The notes: generated by a model from the letters alone, not told the origin. Positions 44,443 to 53,769 are shown, counted from the first letter of the stretch. The stretch is 64,000 nt of DNA from Pseudomonas libanensis (GCF_001439685.1 NZ_JYLH01000017.1:1-64000), one strand, 5' to 3'. Numbers and translations: made by a program.

Positions 44443-45396
44443 ATGAGCGTTCGCGTCGGCATTGTCATGGACCCTATCGCCAGCATTTCCTATAAAAAGG
44501 ACAGTTCGCTGGCCATGCTCCTGGCCGCCCAGGCCCGCGGCTGGACGTTGTTCTATATGGAACAGCGCGATCTTTACCAGGGTGACGGCCAGGCCCGCGC
44601 GCGCATGCGGCCGTTGCAGGTGTTCGCCAACCCTGAGAAGTGGTTCGAGCTTTCAGACGAAATCGACAGCCCCCTGAGCGACCTCGACGTGATCCTGATG
44701 CGCAAGGACCCACCGTTCGACATGGAATTCGTATATTCCACCTATCTGCTGGAGCAGGCCGAACGCGCTGGCGTGTTGATCGTCAACAAGCCGCAGAGCC
44801 TGCGCGACTGCAATGAAAAGCTGTTCGCCACCCTGTTCCCGCAGTGCACGCCACCGACCGTGGTCAGCCGCCGCGCCGATGTACTGCGTGAATTCGCCGC
44901 CAAGCATGGCGATGTGATTCTCAAACCACTGGACGGCATGGGCGGCACCTCGATCTTCCGCCACCGTGCCGGCGACCCGAACCTGTCGGTGATCCTCGAG
45001 ACCCTGACTGTGCTGGGCACCCAGCAGATCATGGGCCAGGCCTACCTGCCGGCGATCAAGGACGGCGACAAGCGCATCCTGATGATCGACGGCGAGCCGG
45101 TGGATTACTGCCTGGCGCGTATCCCGGCAGCAGGCGAGACCCGTGGCAACCTGGCGGCCGGCGGTCGCGGTGAAGCGCGACCGTTGTCGGACAAGGACCG
45201 CTGGATCGCCGCCCAAGTCGGCCCGACCCTGCGGGAAAAAGGTCTGCTGTTTGTCGGACTAGACGTAATTGGTGAGCACCTGACTGAAATCAACGTCACC
45301 AGCCCTACCTGTATTCGCGAGATCGACAATGCATTTGGCACGAACATCGGCGAAATGCTGATGGCCGCCATTGAGCGCAAGCTACAAGCCAAGTGA
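44443..45396 (+). CDS. gshB: Glutathione synthetase
   Basis: ATP-grasp enzyme joining glycine to gamma-glutamylcysteine. The 317 residues begin VRVGIVMDPIASISYKKDSS. The ATP-grasp loop ILKPLDGMGGTSIF and the C-terminal EINVTSPTCIREID are as in other GshB proteins. GAGGAAA before the ATG supports the start. It is divergent from pilG and followed by tonB after 77 nt. Confidence 0.97.
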   Translation: MSVRVGIVMDPIASISYKKDSSLAMLLAAQARGWTLFYMEQRDLYQGDGQARARMRPLQVFANPEKWFELSDEIDSPLSDLDVILMRKDPPFDMEFVYSTYLLEQAERAGVLIVNKPQSLRDCNEKLFATLFPQCTPPTVVSRRADVLREFAAKHGDVILKPLDGMGGTSIFRHRAGDPNLSVILETLTVLGTQQIMGQAYLPAIKDGDKRILMIDGEPVDYCLARIPAAGETRGNLAAGGRGEARPLSDKDRWIAAQVGPTLREKGLLFVGLDVIGEHLTEINVTSPTCIREIDNAFGTNIGEMLMAAIERKLQAK

Positions 45397-45473
45397 CATA
45401 GAACAGCCGGACACACACCAACATTGCGTTATCATGCGCCACCTGTGAAACGCGCGATGTTGGTTTTCTTGTC

Positions 45474-46379
45474 ATGACACTCCCGTCCGATCTGCCCCCA
45501 GAACTCACCCATAGAGGCGTGCGCCCGGCTGATCGGCTCGGATTTACCCTGTTTCTTGCCGCATTGATTCACCTCGCTTTGCTGCTGGGCGTGGGCTTCA
45601 CCATGGTCGAGCCCAAGCAGATCACCAAGACCCTGGAAATCACCCTCGCTACATTCAAAAGCGAAAAGAAGCCCGAGAAGGCCGACTTTCTCGCCCAGGA
45701 CAACCAGCAGGGCAGCGGCACCCTCGACAAGAAAGCAGTGCCCAAGACCACCGAAGTCGCGCCCTTCCACGACAACAAAGTCAATAAGGTCACCCCGCCG
45801 CCCGCGCCCAAGCCCGAGGTCAAGCAGGCTGCGCCCAAGGCCGCTGTGACTACCGTCGCACCCAAGCCGCAAAAAGCCCCGACACAGCGCGAAAAGACCA
45901 AGACCGAACCCAAGCCCGAACCGGTGAAACCCGCGCCAACCTTCGACAGTTCGACGCTGTCCGACGAAATTTCCAGCCTGGAAGCTGAACTGGCCCATGA
46001 ACAACAGCTGTACGCCAAGCGCCCGCGCATCTACCGCCTGAACGCCGCCTCGACCATGCGCGACAAAGGCGCCTGGTATAAGGATGAGTGGCGCAAGAAG
46101 GTCGAGCGCATCGGCAACCTCAACTACCCGGAAGAAGCCCGGCGCCAACAGATCTATGGCAATTTGCGCTTGCTGGTGTCGATCAACCGTGACGGTTCGC
46201 TCTATGAAGTGCAGGTGCTGGAATCCTCCGGCCAACCGTTGCTGGACCAGGCCGCCCAGCGCATCGTGCGCCTGGCCGCGCCTTTTGCGCCGTTCAGCGG
46301 CGACCTGAGCGACGTGGACCGTCTGGAAATCATCCGCACCTGGAAGTTTGCCAAGGGCGACCGGCTGTCCAGCAACTGA
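45474..46379 (+). CDS. tonB: TonB family energy transducer
   Basis: A 301-residue inner-membrane-anchored periplasmic protein. One N-terminal helix is about residues 24-42. A long proline/lysine-rich spacer (about 60-150) follows, and then a C-terminal TonB domain (LNYPEEARRQQIYGNLRLLV, PLLDQAAQRIVRLAAPFAPF). It passes proton-motive force to outer-membrane transporters or a related machine. There are no exbB/exbD genes beside it. It is the gshB-linked TonB paralogue of pseudomonads, so its specific partner is unknown. Confidence 0.88.
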   Translation: MTLPSDLPPELTHRGVRPADRLGFTLFLAALIHLALLLGVGFTMVEPKQITKTLEITLATFKSEKKPEKADFLAQDNQQGSGTLDKKAVPKTTEVAPFHDNKVNKVTPPPAPKPEVKQAAPKAAVTTVAPKPQKAPTQREKTKTEPKPEPVKPAPTFDSSTLSDEISSLEAELAHEQQLYAKRPRIYRLNAASTMRDKGAWYKDEWRKKVERIGNLNYPEEARRQQIYGNLRLLVSINRDGSLYEVQVLESSGQPLLDQAAQRIVRLAAPFAPFSGDLSDVDRLEIIRTWKFAKGDRLSSN

Positions 46380-46429
46380 GGCCGCTCCTGCACTTGTCAG
46401 TTCGCCCCTCCAACGCCACACTAGCGGAC

Positions 46430-46999
46430 ATGAAAAACGTCAGCCCGACCTACCTCAAGCACCAATTCCTGATCGCCATGCCCCATATGGCCGACCCGAA
46501 CTTTGCGCAGACCTTGACCTACATCGTCGAGCACACGGCCAATGGTGCCATGGGGCTGGTGGTCAACCGCCCGCAGGAGCTGAACCTGGCCGATATCCTC
46601 GAGCAATTGCGCCCGGAGATCGATCCTCCGGCCCGTTGCCAGGGCGTACCGATCTACATCGGCGGGCCGGTGCAGACTGATCGCGGCTTTGTGCTGCACC
46701 CCACCGGGCCGAAGTTCCAGGCCACGGTAGACCTTGAGGGGGTGTCACTGTCCACGTCCCAGGACGTGCTGTTCGCCATCGCCGACGGCGTCGGCCCTGA
46801 GCAAAGTGTGATCACCCTGGGCTACGCCGGTTGGGAAGCCGGGCAGCTGGAGGCCGAACTGGCCAGCAATGCCTGGCTGACCTGCCCGTTCGACGCCGAT
46901 ATCCTGTTCAACACTGCCAGCGAACTGCGCCTGGAAGCGGCCGCGGCCAAGCTGCGGGTTAACCTCAACCTGTTGACCAGCCAGGCGGGACACGCCTGA
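46430..46999 (+). CDS. YqgE/AlgH family protein
   Basis: A 189-residue cytosolic protein of the YqgE/AlgH (UPF0301) family, with LKHQFLIAMPHMADPNFAQT at the start and PIYIGGPVQTDRGFVLH in the middle. AlgH was linked to alginate expression in P. aeruginosa, but the molecular role is unclear. It overlaps ruvX by 1 nt (TGATG), a pairing conserved in many proteobacteria. Confidence 0.92.
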   Translation: MKNVSPTYLKHQFLIAMPHMADPNFAQTLTYIVEHTANGAMGLVVNRPQELNLADILEQLRPEIDPPARCQGVPIYIGGPVQTDRGFVLHPTGPKFQATVDLEGVSLSTSQDVLFAIADGVGPEQSVITLGYAGWEAGQLEAELASNAWLTCPFDADILFNTASELRLEAAAAKLRVNLNLLTSQAGHA

Positions 47000-47436
47000 T
47001 GGCCTTGCGTCTGATCCTGGGTTTTGACTACGGCACCAAACAGATCGGCGTAGCGGTTGGCCAGGTGATCACCGGCCAGGCCCGCGAACTGTGCACCCTC
47101 AAGGCCCAGAACGGCGTGCCGGACTGGAACCAGGTCGAAGCCCTCATTAAAGAGTGGAAGCCTGATGCGGTGGTGGTCGGCCTGCCCCTGAACATGGACG
47201 GCACCCCCAGCGACATGTGCCTGCGCGCCGAGAAGTTCGCCCGCCGCCTCAATGGCCGCTACAACCTGCCCTTCTATACCCACGACGAGCGCCTGACCAC
47301 CTTTGAAGCCAAGGGTGAGCGTCGCGACCGTGGCGGCCAGAAGGGCAGCTACCGCGACAACCCCGTGGACGCCATCGCCGCCGCCTTGCTGTTGCAGGGT
47401 TGGCTGGATGAAAACACGGCTTTATTTGAATCCTGA
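46999..47436 (+). CDS. ruvX: Pre-16S rRNA nuclease / Holliday junction resolvase-like YqgF
   Basis: A 145-residue RNase H-fold nuclease. LILGFDYGTKQIGVAVGQ carries the first acidic residue, VVGLPLNMDG the second strand, and DNPVDAIAAALLLQGWL the last acidic residue. In E. coli the protein processes the 5' end of 16S rRNA. It is coupled to yqgE by a 1-nt overlap. Confidence 0.93.
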   Translation: MALRLILGFDYGTKQIGVAVGQVITGQARELCTLKAQNGVPDWNQVEALIKEWKPDAVVVGLPLNMDGTPSDMCLRAEKFARRLNGRYNLPFYTHDERLTTFEAKGERRDRGGQKGSYRDNPVDAIAAALLLQGWLDENTALFES

Positions 47437-47449
47437 CCCGCCGCGATCC

Positions 47450-47550
47450 TGTGGGAGCGGGCTTGCCCGCGAAGAACGTTAACGATACCGCGCGAAGTCT
47501 GGATGAACGCGGTGCCCATGAGTTTTTCGCGAGCAAGCTCGCGCCTACAC
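47450..47550. repeat. REPIN-like inverted repeat
   Basis: TGTGGGAGCGGGCTTGCCCGCGAA at the left and TTCGCGAGCAAGCTCGCGCCTACAC at the right form imperfect long arms. It fills the gap between ruvX and pyrR. Confidence 0.8.
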
Positions 47551-47569
47551 ACTTAATAAGGAGCCCCCC

Positions 47570-48076
47570 GTGAGCCTGCCCAACCCCGCCGAACTGATCA
47601 GCCAGATGGCAATACGCCTCAAGGCGCACCTGGAACACCGAGCCATCAGCGAACCGCGCTTTATCGGCATTCGTACCGGCGGTGTGTGGGTGGCCCAGGC
47701 GTTGCTGGAAGAGATGGGCAGCGATTCGCCCCTGGGTACGCTGGACGTGTCCTTCTACCGTGATGACTTCAGCCAGAATGGCCTGCACCCGCAAGTGCGT
47801 CCTTCGGCCCTGCCGTTCGAGATCGAAGGCCAGCATCTGGTATTGATCGACGACGTGCTGATGAGCGGCCGTACCATCCGCGCCGCCCTGAACGAGCTAT
47901 TCGACTACGGCCGCCCGGCCAGCGTGACCCTGGTCTGCCTGCTGGACCTGGACGCCGGCGAGCTGCCGATCAGCCCGGACGTGGTCGGCGCGACCCTGTC
48001 ACTTTCCGCCCAGCAACGGGTAAAATTGTCCGGTCCCACGCCGCTCGAACTCGAACTGCAAGACCTTGCCCTTTAA
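47570..48076 (+). CDS. pyrR: Bifunctional pyr regulator / uracil phosphoribosyltransferase PyrR
   Basis: A 168-residue type I phosphoribosyltransferase. The PRPP loop is LVLIDDVLMSGRTIRAAL. It starts with a GTG at 47570, with AAGGAG upstream. In pseudomonads it heads pyrR-pyrB-pyrC' and is reported to act in pyrimidine gene control, without the RNA attenuator of Bacillus. No attenuator hairpin pair was seen between it and pyrB, 24 nt downstream. Confidence 0.94.
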   Translation: MSLPNPAELISQMAIRLKAHLEHRAISEPRFIGIRTGGVWVAQALLEEMGSDSPLGTLDVSFYRDDFSQNGLHPQVRPSALPFEIEGQHLVLIDDVLMSGRTIRAALNELFDYGRPASVTLVCLLDLDAGELPISPDVVGATLSLSAQQRVKLSGPTPLELELQDLAL

Positions 48077-48100
48077 ACCGCCTTGTACAGAGTCCCCGCG

Positions 48101-49105
48101 ATGACGCCTCTAGATGCCAAGCGCCCGCTGCAGCTCAATGCTCAGGGCCAGTTGCAACATTTCTTGTCCCTCGACGGTTTGCCCCGCGAACTGCTCACCG
48201 AAATCCTCGACACCGCTGACTCGTTCCTTGAGGTCGGTGGCCGGGCGGTGAAGAAGGTCCCGCTGTTGCGCGGCAAGACCATCTGCAACGTGTTCTTCGA
48301 GAACTCCACCCGTACCCGCACCACCTTTGAGCTGGCGGCCCAGCGGCTGTCGGCCGACGTGATCACGCTGAACGTGTCGACCTCGTCGGCGAGCAAGGGC
48401 GAGACCCTGCTCGATACCCTGCGCAACCTGGAAGCCATGGCCGCCGACATGTTCGTGGTACGCCATGGTGACTCCGGCGCCGCACACTTCATTGCCGAGC
48501 ACGTGTGCCCGAACGTCGCGATCATCAACGGCGGCGACGGCCGTCACGCCCACCCGACCCAGGGCATGCTCGACATGCTCACCATCCGTCGGCACAAGGG
48601 CAGCTTTGAAAACCTCTCGGTGGCCATCGTCGGCGACATCCTGCATTCGCGGGTGGCGCGCTCGAACATGCTGGCCTTGAAGGCCCTGGGTTGCCCGGAT
48701 ATCCGCGTGATCGCACCCAAGACCCTGTTGCCCATCGGTATCGAGCAATACGGCGTGACGGTCTACACCGACATGGCCACAGGCCTCAAGGATGTGGACG
48801 TGGTGATCATGCTGCGCCTGCAACGCGAGCGCATGGCCGGTGGCCTGTTGCCGAGCGAAGGCGAGTTCTACCGTCTGTTCGGCCTGACCACTGCACGCCT
48901 GGCGGGCGCCAAGCCGGACGCGATCGTGATGCACCCGGGGCCGATCAACCGCGGTGTGGAAATCGAGTCGGCGGTGGCCGACGGCCCGCAGTCGGTGATC
49001 TTAAACCAAGTGACCTACGGTATCGCCGTGCGCATGGCCGTGCTGTCCATGGCCATGAGCGGGCAAACCGCGCAACGTCAATTCGAGCAGGAGCAGGCCC
49101 AGTGA
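48101..49105 (+). CDS. pyrB: Aspartate carbamoyltransferase catalytic subunit
   Basis: Forms carbamoyl-aspartate, the first committed step of pyrimidine synthesis. The 334 residues contain the carbamoyl-phosphate loop FENSTRTRTTFELAA, the SSASKGETLLDT loop and HPGPINRGVEI near the end. The N-terminal extension of about 20 residues before the fold is typical of pseudomonad PyrB, which assembles as a dodecamer with PyrC'. The stop overlaps the pyrC' GTG start as GTGA. Start chosen at 48101. Confidence 0.97.
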   Translation: MTPLDAKRPLQLNAQGQLQHFLSLDGLPRELLTEILDTADSFLEVGGRAVKKVPLLRGKTICNVFFENSTRTRTTFELAAQRLSADVITLNVSTSSASKGETLLDTLRNLEAMAADMFVVRHGDSGAAHFIAEHVCPNVAIINGGDGRHAHPTQGMLDMLTIRRHKGSFENLSVAIVGDILHSRVARSNMLALKALGCPDIRVIAPKTLLPIGIEQYGVTVYTDMATGLKDVDVVIMLRLQRERMAGGLLPSEGEFYRLFGLTTARLAGAKPDAIVMHPGPINRGVEIESAVADGPQSVILNQVTYGIAVRMAVLSMAMSGQTAQRQFEQEQAQ

Positions 49106-50373
49106 AGCTCAGCATTCTCGGTGCCCGAGTCATCGATCCAGCCAGCGGCCTGGATCAAGTTACCGATCTACATCTGAATGCCGGCAAGATCATCGCCATC
49201 GGCGCCGCGCCCGCAGGCTTCGGCGCCGTCGAGAGCATCGACGCCAAGGGCCTGGTGGCCGCACCAGGGCTGGTGGACCTGAACGTCGCCCTGCGCGAGC
49301 CGGGCTACAGCCGCAAAGGCAATATCAACAGCGAAACCCAGGCCGCCGCAGCCGGTGGCGTGACCAGCCTGTGCTGCCCGCCCAATACCAAGCCGGTGCT
49401 GGATACTTCGGCAGTGACCGAGCTGATCCTCGACCGCGCCCGCGAAGCCGGCAATTGCAAGGTGTTCCCTATCGGTGCCCTGAGCAAAGGCCTGGATGGC
49501 GAACAACTGGCCGAACTGATCGCCCTGCGCGACGCCGGTTGCGTGGCTTTCAGCAATGGCCTGGACAATTTCCGCAGCACGCGCACCCTGTGTCGCGCCC
49601 TGGAATATGCAGCCACCTTCGATTTGACGGTGATCTTCCACTCCCAGGACCGCGACCTGGCCGAGGGTGGCCTGGCCCATGAAGGCGCAGTTGCCAGCTT
49701 CCTCGGCCTGCCGGGCATTCCGGAGACCGCCGAAACCGTGGCCCTGGCCCGTGACCTGCTGCTGGTGGAGCAGAGCGGTGTACGCGCGCATTTCAGCCAA
49801 CTGACCAGCGCCCGGGGCGTGGCCCTGATTGCCCAGGCCCAGGCCCGAGGTTTGCCAGTGACGGCAGATGTTGCCTTGTACCAGTTGATCCTGACGGATG
49901 AAGCGCTGATCGACTTTTCCAGCCTCTATCACGTGCAGCCACCCCTGCGCACCAAGGCTGACCGCGACGGCCTGCGAGCGGCGGTGAAGTCGGGTGTGGT
50001 ATCGGCGATTTCCAGCCATCACCAGCCCCATGAGCGCGACGCCAAGCTGGCACCGTTTGGTGCGACCGAGCCGGGCATCAGCAGCGTGGAGTTGTTGCTG
50101 CCGCTGGCGATGACATTGGTGGAAGACGGCTTGCTCGACTTGCCAACGCTGCTGGCACGCCTGAGTGCCGGCCCAGCGGAAGCCTTGCGCCTGCCGGCGG
50201 GCAAGCTGGCAGTCGGTTCGCCAGCGGACCTGGTGCTGTTTGACCTGGGCAGCTCGACGGTGGCCGGGGAGCACTGGCTGTCCAAGGGCGAAAACTGCCC
50301 GTTCATCGGCCACAGCCTGCCGGCAACAGTGCGCTACACCTTCATGGATGGGCGGATCAGCTACCAGGCTTGA
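49102..50373 (+). CDS. pyrC': Dihydroorotase-like PyrC' (non-catalytic ATCase partner)
   Basis: A 423-residue amidohydrolase-fold protein. The metal-binding motif DxHxH before REPG is replaced by DLNVALREPG, so both histidines are lost (Asn and Ala in their place) and catalysis is not expected. This is the PyrC' (PyrX) protein known to be required for assembly of pseudomonad aspartate transcarbamoylase. A true dihydroorotase should be encoded elsewhere. The GTG start at 49102 overlaps the pyrB stop by 4 nt. Confidence 0.94.
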   Translation: MKLSILGARVIDPASGLDQVTDLHLNAGKIIAIGAAPAGFGAVESIDAKGLVAAPGLVDLNVALREPGYSRKGNINSETQAAAAGGVTSLCCPPNTKPVLDTSAVTELILDRAREAGNCKVFPIGALSKGLDGEQLAELIALRDAGCVAFSNGLDNFRSTRTLCRALEYAATFDLTVIFHSQDRDLAEGGLAHEGAVASFLGLPGIPETAETVALARDLLLVEQSGVRAHFSQLTSARGVALIAQAQARGLPVTADVALYQLILTDEALIDFSSLYHVQPPLRTKADRDGLRAAVKSGVVSAISSHHQPHERDAKLAPFGATEPGISSVELLLPLAMTLVEDGLLDLPTLLARLSAGPAEALRLPAGKLAVGSPADLVLFDLGSSTVAGEHWLSKGENCPFIGHSLPATVRYTFMDGRISYQA

Positions 50374-50391
50374 TGCGGGCACGCTAAAAAC

Positions 50392-50480
50392 TGTGGGAGC
50401 GGGCTTGCTCGCGAAGGCGGAGTGTCAGTCGACATTTATTTGACTGATCTACTGCATTCGCGAGCAAGCCCGCTCCCACA
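50392..50480. repeat. REPIN
   Basis: TGTGGGAGCGGGCTTGCTCGCGAA and TTCGCGAGCAAGCCCGCTCCCACA are perfect inverted arms. It lies between pyrC' and the convergent TM2 gene. Confidence 0.88.
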
Positions 50481-50505
50481 CTTGCTTATGTGTATGCCTA
50501 GGAAT

Positions 50506-50934
50506 TCAGCGGCCGCTGTTGCGCTCAGCATTACGAATCGAAATCTGCGTATTCAACGTCCAGAAGTCATACAGCACCCCAAGCAGGAATAAACCGCCGG
50601 TCAGCAGGTAGATCAGGCCGGTGATCCATTTGCCTTGATACATGCGGTGCACACCGAACACACCCAGAAATGCCAACAGAATCCACGCGACGTTGTATTC
50701 GATCGGCCCGGCGGTAAAACGCAGGTCGGCTTCACGGTCCATGGCCGGGATCAGGAACAAGTCGATCAGCCAGCCAATGCCCAGCAGGCCGAAGGTGAAA
50801 AACCAGATCGTACCGGTCACGGGTTTACCGTAATAAAAGCGATGCGCCCCGGTAAAACCGAAAATCCACAGCAGATAACCGATCACCTTGCTGTGGGTAT
50901 CTTGCTGCTGACCAACCTGTTGATAGGTGTTCAT
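50506..50934 (-). CDS. TM2 domain membrane protein
   Basis: A 142-residue inner-membrane protein with two copies of the TM2 hairpin. The first is GYLLWIFGFTGAHRFYYGKP..GIGWLIDLFLIP (about 19-63). The second is WILLAFLGVFGVHRMYQGKW..GVLYDFWTL (about 84-128). The family function is unknown. It is monocistronic and divergent from the NlpC/P60 gene; the gap of about 250 nt between them holds the promoter of the latter. Confidence 0.85.
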   Translation of the reverse strand: MNTYQQVGQQQDTHSKVIGYLLWIFGFTGAHRFYYGKPVTGTIWFFTFGLLGIGWLIDLFLIPAMDREADLRFTAGPIEYNVAWILLAFLGVFGVHRMYQGKWITGLIYLLTGGLFLLGVLYDFWTLNTQISIRNAERNSGR

Positions 50935-51143
50935 GAAGTACCTCTTTTGCTTCGATAGATAAATTTTTTCATTTTCTTTGTGACTTTTTTACGAGCGCCC
51001 GACGTACGGCAAATGGTATCTTCCTGCCCTCAAAGCCTTATGCCACCTGACTTGTGTAGGACAATTGCGGCAATTCGTCGCGTTTTTCCTGGATTTGACC
51101 CCAAGGTTCAGTCGACAAACGGCCTGAGAACGACACAAAAAGC

Positions 51144-51152
51144 TGTTATAAA
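51144..51152 (+). promoter_or_regulatory. Extended -10 promoter of the NlpC/P60 gene
   Basis: TGTTATAAA gives a TG-extended -10 (TATAAA, 51147-51152) with no clear -35. The predicted start is about 25 nt before the ATG at 51184, giving a very short leader. Confidence 0.45.
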
Positions 51153-51183
51153 GTTGCGCGCAAACCCATAAGAGCCACGCCTA

Positions 51184-51822
51184 ATGCGACCATTTTTCAA
51201 GACATGGCTGACCATCTGCCTATTAATGCCACTGGCCGCCCACGCCACCAATCGTGAGCAACGACTTCCGAACGTTAACGGTTTCACCCCTAAAGTCCAT
51301 AGCACGCCCAGCACTGCCAAAACGGCAAAGCCGACCGTCAGCCGCCCGACTCAACTGAGCAAGGCCAACGGCAAAGCGCTTTCCACCCAGCTGGCCGTGA
51401 ACACCAAGCAAAGCAGCAACGTCTTAAGCCGTGCCGTCAACGTGCTCGGTACACCTTATCGTTGGGGCGGCAGCAGCCCAAGTAAAGGGTTCGACTGCAG
51501 CGGGCTGGTGAAATATGCATTTAACGATGTAAAAGCAGTGGACCTGCCACGCACCTCCAACGCCATGGCGGCCGGCCATGGGTTGAAGGTAGACCGCAAG
51601 GACCTGAAACCGGGCGACCTGTTGTTCTTCAAGCTCAAGAGCCGCCAGGTCAACCACGTTGCCATCTACCTGGGCAATGACCGCTTTATCCACGCACCGC
51701 GCCGTGGCAAGTCGGTGAGCATCGATACGCTGAAAAAGCCGTTCTGGGACAAGAACTACGTGATTGCCAAGCGGGTGCTGCCGAAAGAGCAGAACAGCAA
51801 CCTGCGGATCGTGCAGCGCTGA
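51184..51822 (+). CDS. NlpC/P60 family peptidoglycan endopeptidase
   Basis: A 212-residue exported cysteine peptidase (C40) that cleaves peptide stems of peptidoglycan. The signal peptide is about residues 1-21 (ending AAHA). A basic, threonine-rich linker follows, and then the catalytic domain from about 80. The catalytic Cys is in GFDCSGLVKYAF and the His in QVNHVAIYLG. Single-gene unit followed by a REPIN. Confidence 0.92.
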   Translation: MRPFFKTWLTICLLMPLAAHATNREQRLPNVNGFTPKVHSTPSTAKTAKPTVSRPTQLSKANGKALSTQLAVNTKQSSNVLSRAVNVLGTPYRWGGSSPSKGFDCSGLVKYAFNDVKAVDLPRTSNAMAAGHGLKVDRKDLKPGDLLFFKLKSRQVNHVAIYLGNDRFIHAPRRGKSVSIDTLKKPFWDKNYVIAKRVLPKEQNSNLRIVQR

Positions 51823-51847
51823 TCTTCAGCTGAAATACAGTAAACAA

Positions 51848-51933
51848 TGTGGGAGGGGGCTTGCCCCGATAGCGGTGGGTCAGTCAGCTATCTGTAGCTG
51901 ACCCACTGCAATCGGGACAAGCCCCCTCCCACA
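51848..51933. repeat. REPIN
   Basis: TGTGGGAGGGGGCTTGCCCC and GGGACAAGCCCCCTCCCACA arms enclose an inner hairpin of GTGGGTCAG and CTGACCCAC. It lies between the convergent NlpC/P60 and pilT genes. Confidence 0.88.
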
Positions 51934-51957
51934 TTTGGTTTCATTGTTTGCAGAATC

Positions 51958-52992
51958 TCATATGTCTGCAGGCACCCTCGCCTTTTCCCGTGCATCTTCC
52001 CGGCTGATCAACCCCCCGCAGACCAACGCCTTCAAGCTCATATCCAACGTCTTCATCCCCAACGCCCCACCGGTCTGGATCGCCGAGACCATCTGCGCCA
52101 CCTTGTCTTCGCGGATCAGGTTCCGGATCGCCGGCGTGCCCAGCATGATTTCATGGGCAGCCACGCGCCCGCTGCCGATCTTCTTCACCAGCACCTGGGA
52201 CACCACCGCCTGCAACGACTCCGACAGCATCGAGCGGACCATGGCCTTCTCCCCGGCCGGGAAGACGTCCACCAGCCTGTCCACCGTCTTTGCCGCCGAT
52301 GAAGTGTGCAGGGTGCCAAATACCAGGTGCCCGGTCTCAGCGGCCGTCAGCGCCAGGCGGATGGTTTCCAGGTCGCGCAGTTCACCCACCAGGATCACAT
52401 CCGGGTCTTCCCGCAAAGCTGAACGCAGGGCCACCGAGAAACTGTGGGTGTCGCGATGCACCTGGCGCTGGTTGACCAGAGCCAGTTTCGGCCTGTGGAT
52501 AAACTCGATGGGGTCTTCCAGCGTGAGGATATGCTGGCGTCGATGCTGGTTAAGGTGGTCGATCATCGCCGCCAAGGTGGTGGACTTACCCGAGCCGGTG
52601 GGCCCAGTGACCAGTACCAGGCCGCGTGGAAGCTGGGCGATACGCTGGAAAACCTCGCCCAGCCCCAGGTCTTCCAGGCTCTGGACCTCGGTCGGGATAG
52701 TGCGAAATACCGCACCCACGCCGCGATCCTGGCAGAACACGTTTACCCGGAAACGCGCCACCCCAGGCAGTTCGAAGGCAAAATCCGTTTCAAGAGATGT
52801 TTCGAAATCCTTTTGTTGGTGTTTATTCAGCAAAGGGCTCAATAAGTCGACCACTTGCGTAGCGTTCAACGCTGACCCATCCAGCGGCCAAACCTCGCCA
52901 TCAATGCGCAGCATGGGTGCCAGGCCGGCCGACAGATGCAGGTCGGAGGCGCCTCGGCTTACGCTGGCCGTCAGCAATTGCGTGATATCCAT
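51958..52992 (-). CDS. pilT: Type IV pilus retraction ATPase PilT
   Basis: A 344-residue hexameric ATPase that powers pilus retraction. Walker A is GPTGSGKST (130-138); Asp box EDPIEF, Walker B DVILVGELRD and the His box GTLHTSSAAKT follow. The start MDITQLL at 52992 matches other PilT proteins; an ATG at 53004 is in frame. It is divergent from yggS, as in P. aeruginosa, but no pilU gene follows. Confidence 0.95.
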   Translation of the reverse strand: MDITQLLTASVSRGASDLHLSAGLAPMLRIDGEVWPLDGSALNATQVVDLLSPLLNKHQQKDFETSLETDFAFELPGVARFRVNVFCQDRGVGAVFRTIPTEVQSLEDLGLGEVFQRIAQLPRGLVLVTGPTGSGKSTTLAAMIDHLNQHRRQHILTLEDPIEFIHRPKLALVNQRQVHRDTHSFSVALRSALREDPDVILVGELRDLETIRLALTAAETGHLVFGTLHTSSAAKTVDRLVDVFPAGEKAMVRSMLSESLQAVVSQVLVKKIGSGRVAAHEIMLGTPAIRNLIREDKVAQMVSAIQTGGALGMKTLDMSLKALVCGGLISREDAREKARVPADI

Positions 52993-53049
52993 AGGGCTTT
53001 CCATTTCCAGTAGAATGCCGCGGACTCCATATCCACGGGTGCAACTTGA

Positions 53050-53736
53050 ATGTCGACGATAGCAGACAACATCGGCCTGGTTAGCCAGCGCATCCGCGCC
53101 GCAGCCGAGGCCGCGCAACGTGACGCAAGCAGCATCCACCTGCTGGCCGTGAGCAAGACCAAACCTGCTCAGGCGGTGCGCGAAGCCTATGCCGCCGGTA
53201 TGCACGACTTTGGCGAGAATTACCTGCAGGAAGCCCTGGGCAAACAGGCCGAATTGACCGATCTGCCCTTGAGTTGGCACTTCATCGGCCCCATTCAATC
53301 GAACAAGACTCGCGCCATCGCCGAGAACTTCGCCTGGGTGCATTCCGTGGACCGCCTGAAAATCGCACAACGCCTATCCGAACAACGCCCGGCCGACCTG
53401 CCGCCGCTGAATATCTGCATCCAGGTCAATGTCAGCGGCGAAGCCAGCAAGTCCGGCTGCACGCCTGCCGACCTGCCGGCCCTGGCCAATGCCATCAGCG
53501 CGTTACCGAGCCTGAAGCTGCGTGGCCTGATGGCGATCCCCGAGCCAACTGAAGACAGGGCCGCACAGGATGCAGCGTTCGCCAGCGTGCGCGACCTGCA
53601 AGCCAGCCTGGGCCTGGCGCTCGACACACTTTCCATGGGCATGAGCCATGACCTTGAGTCGGCCATCGCCCAAGGCGCCACCTGGGTGCGCATCGGTACC
53701 GCCCTGTTTGGCGCCCGCGACTACGGCCAGGCGTGA
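53050..53736 (+). CDS. PLP homeostasis protein YggS
   Basis: A 228-residue alanine-racemase-like TIM barrel of the YggS/PROSC family. The PLP lysine is in LLAVSKTKPA near residue 36. The protein buffers free pyridoxal phosphate and has no known catalytic activity. It starts the run yggS-proC-yggT. Confidence 0.94.
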   Translation: MSTIADNIGLVSQRIRAAAEAAQRDASSIHLLAVSKTKPAQAVREAYAAGMHDFGENYLQEALGKQAELTDLPLSWHFIGPIQSNKTRAIAENFAWVHSVDRLKIAQRLSEQRPADLPPLNICIQVNVSGEASKSGCTPADLPALANAISALPSLKLRGLMAIPEPTEDRAAQDAAFASVRDLQASLGLALDTLSMGMSHDLESAIAQGATWVRIGTALFGARDYGQA

Positions 53737-53769
53737 AATGGCTGACTTCCCTCGAAATAAGGACCTGTC

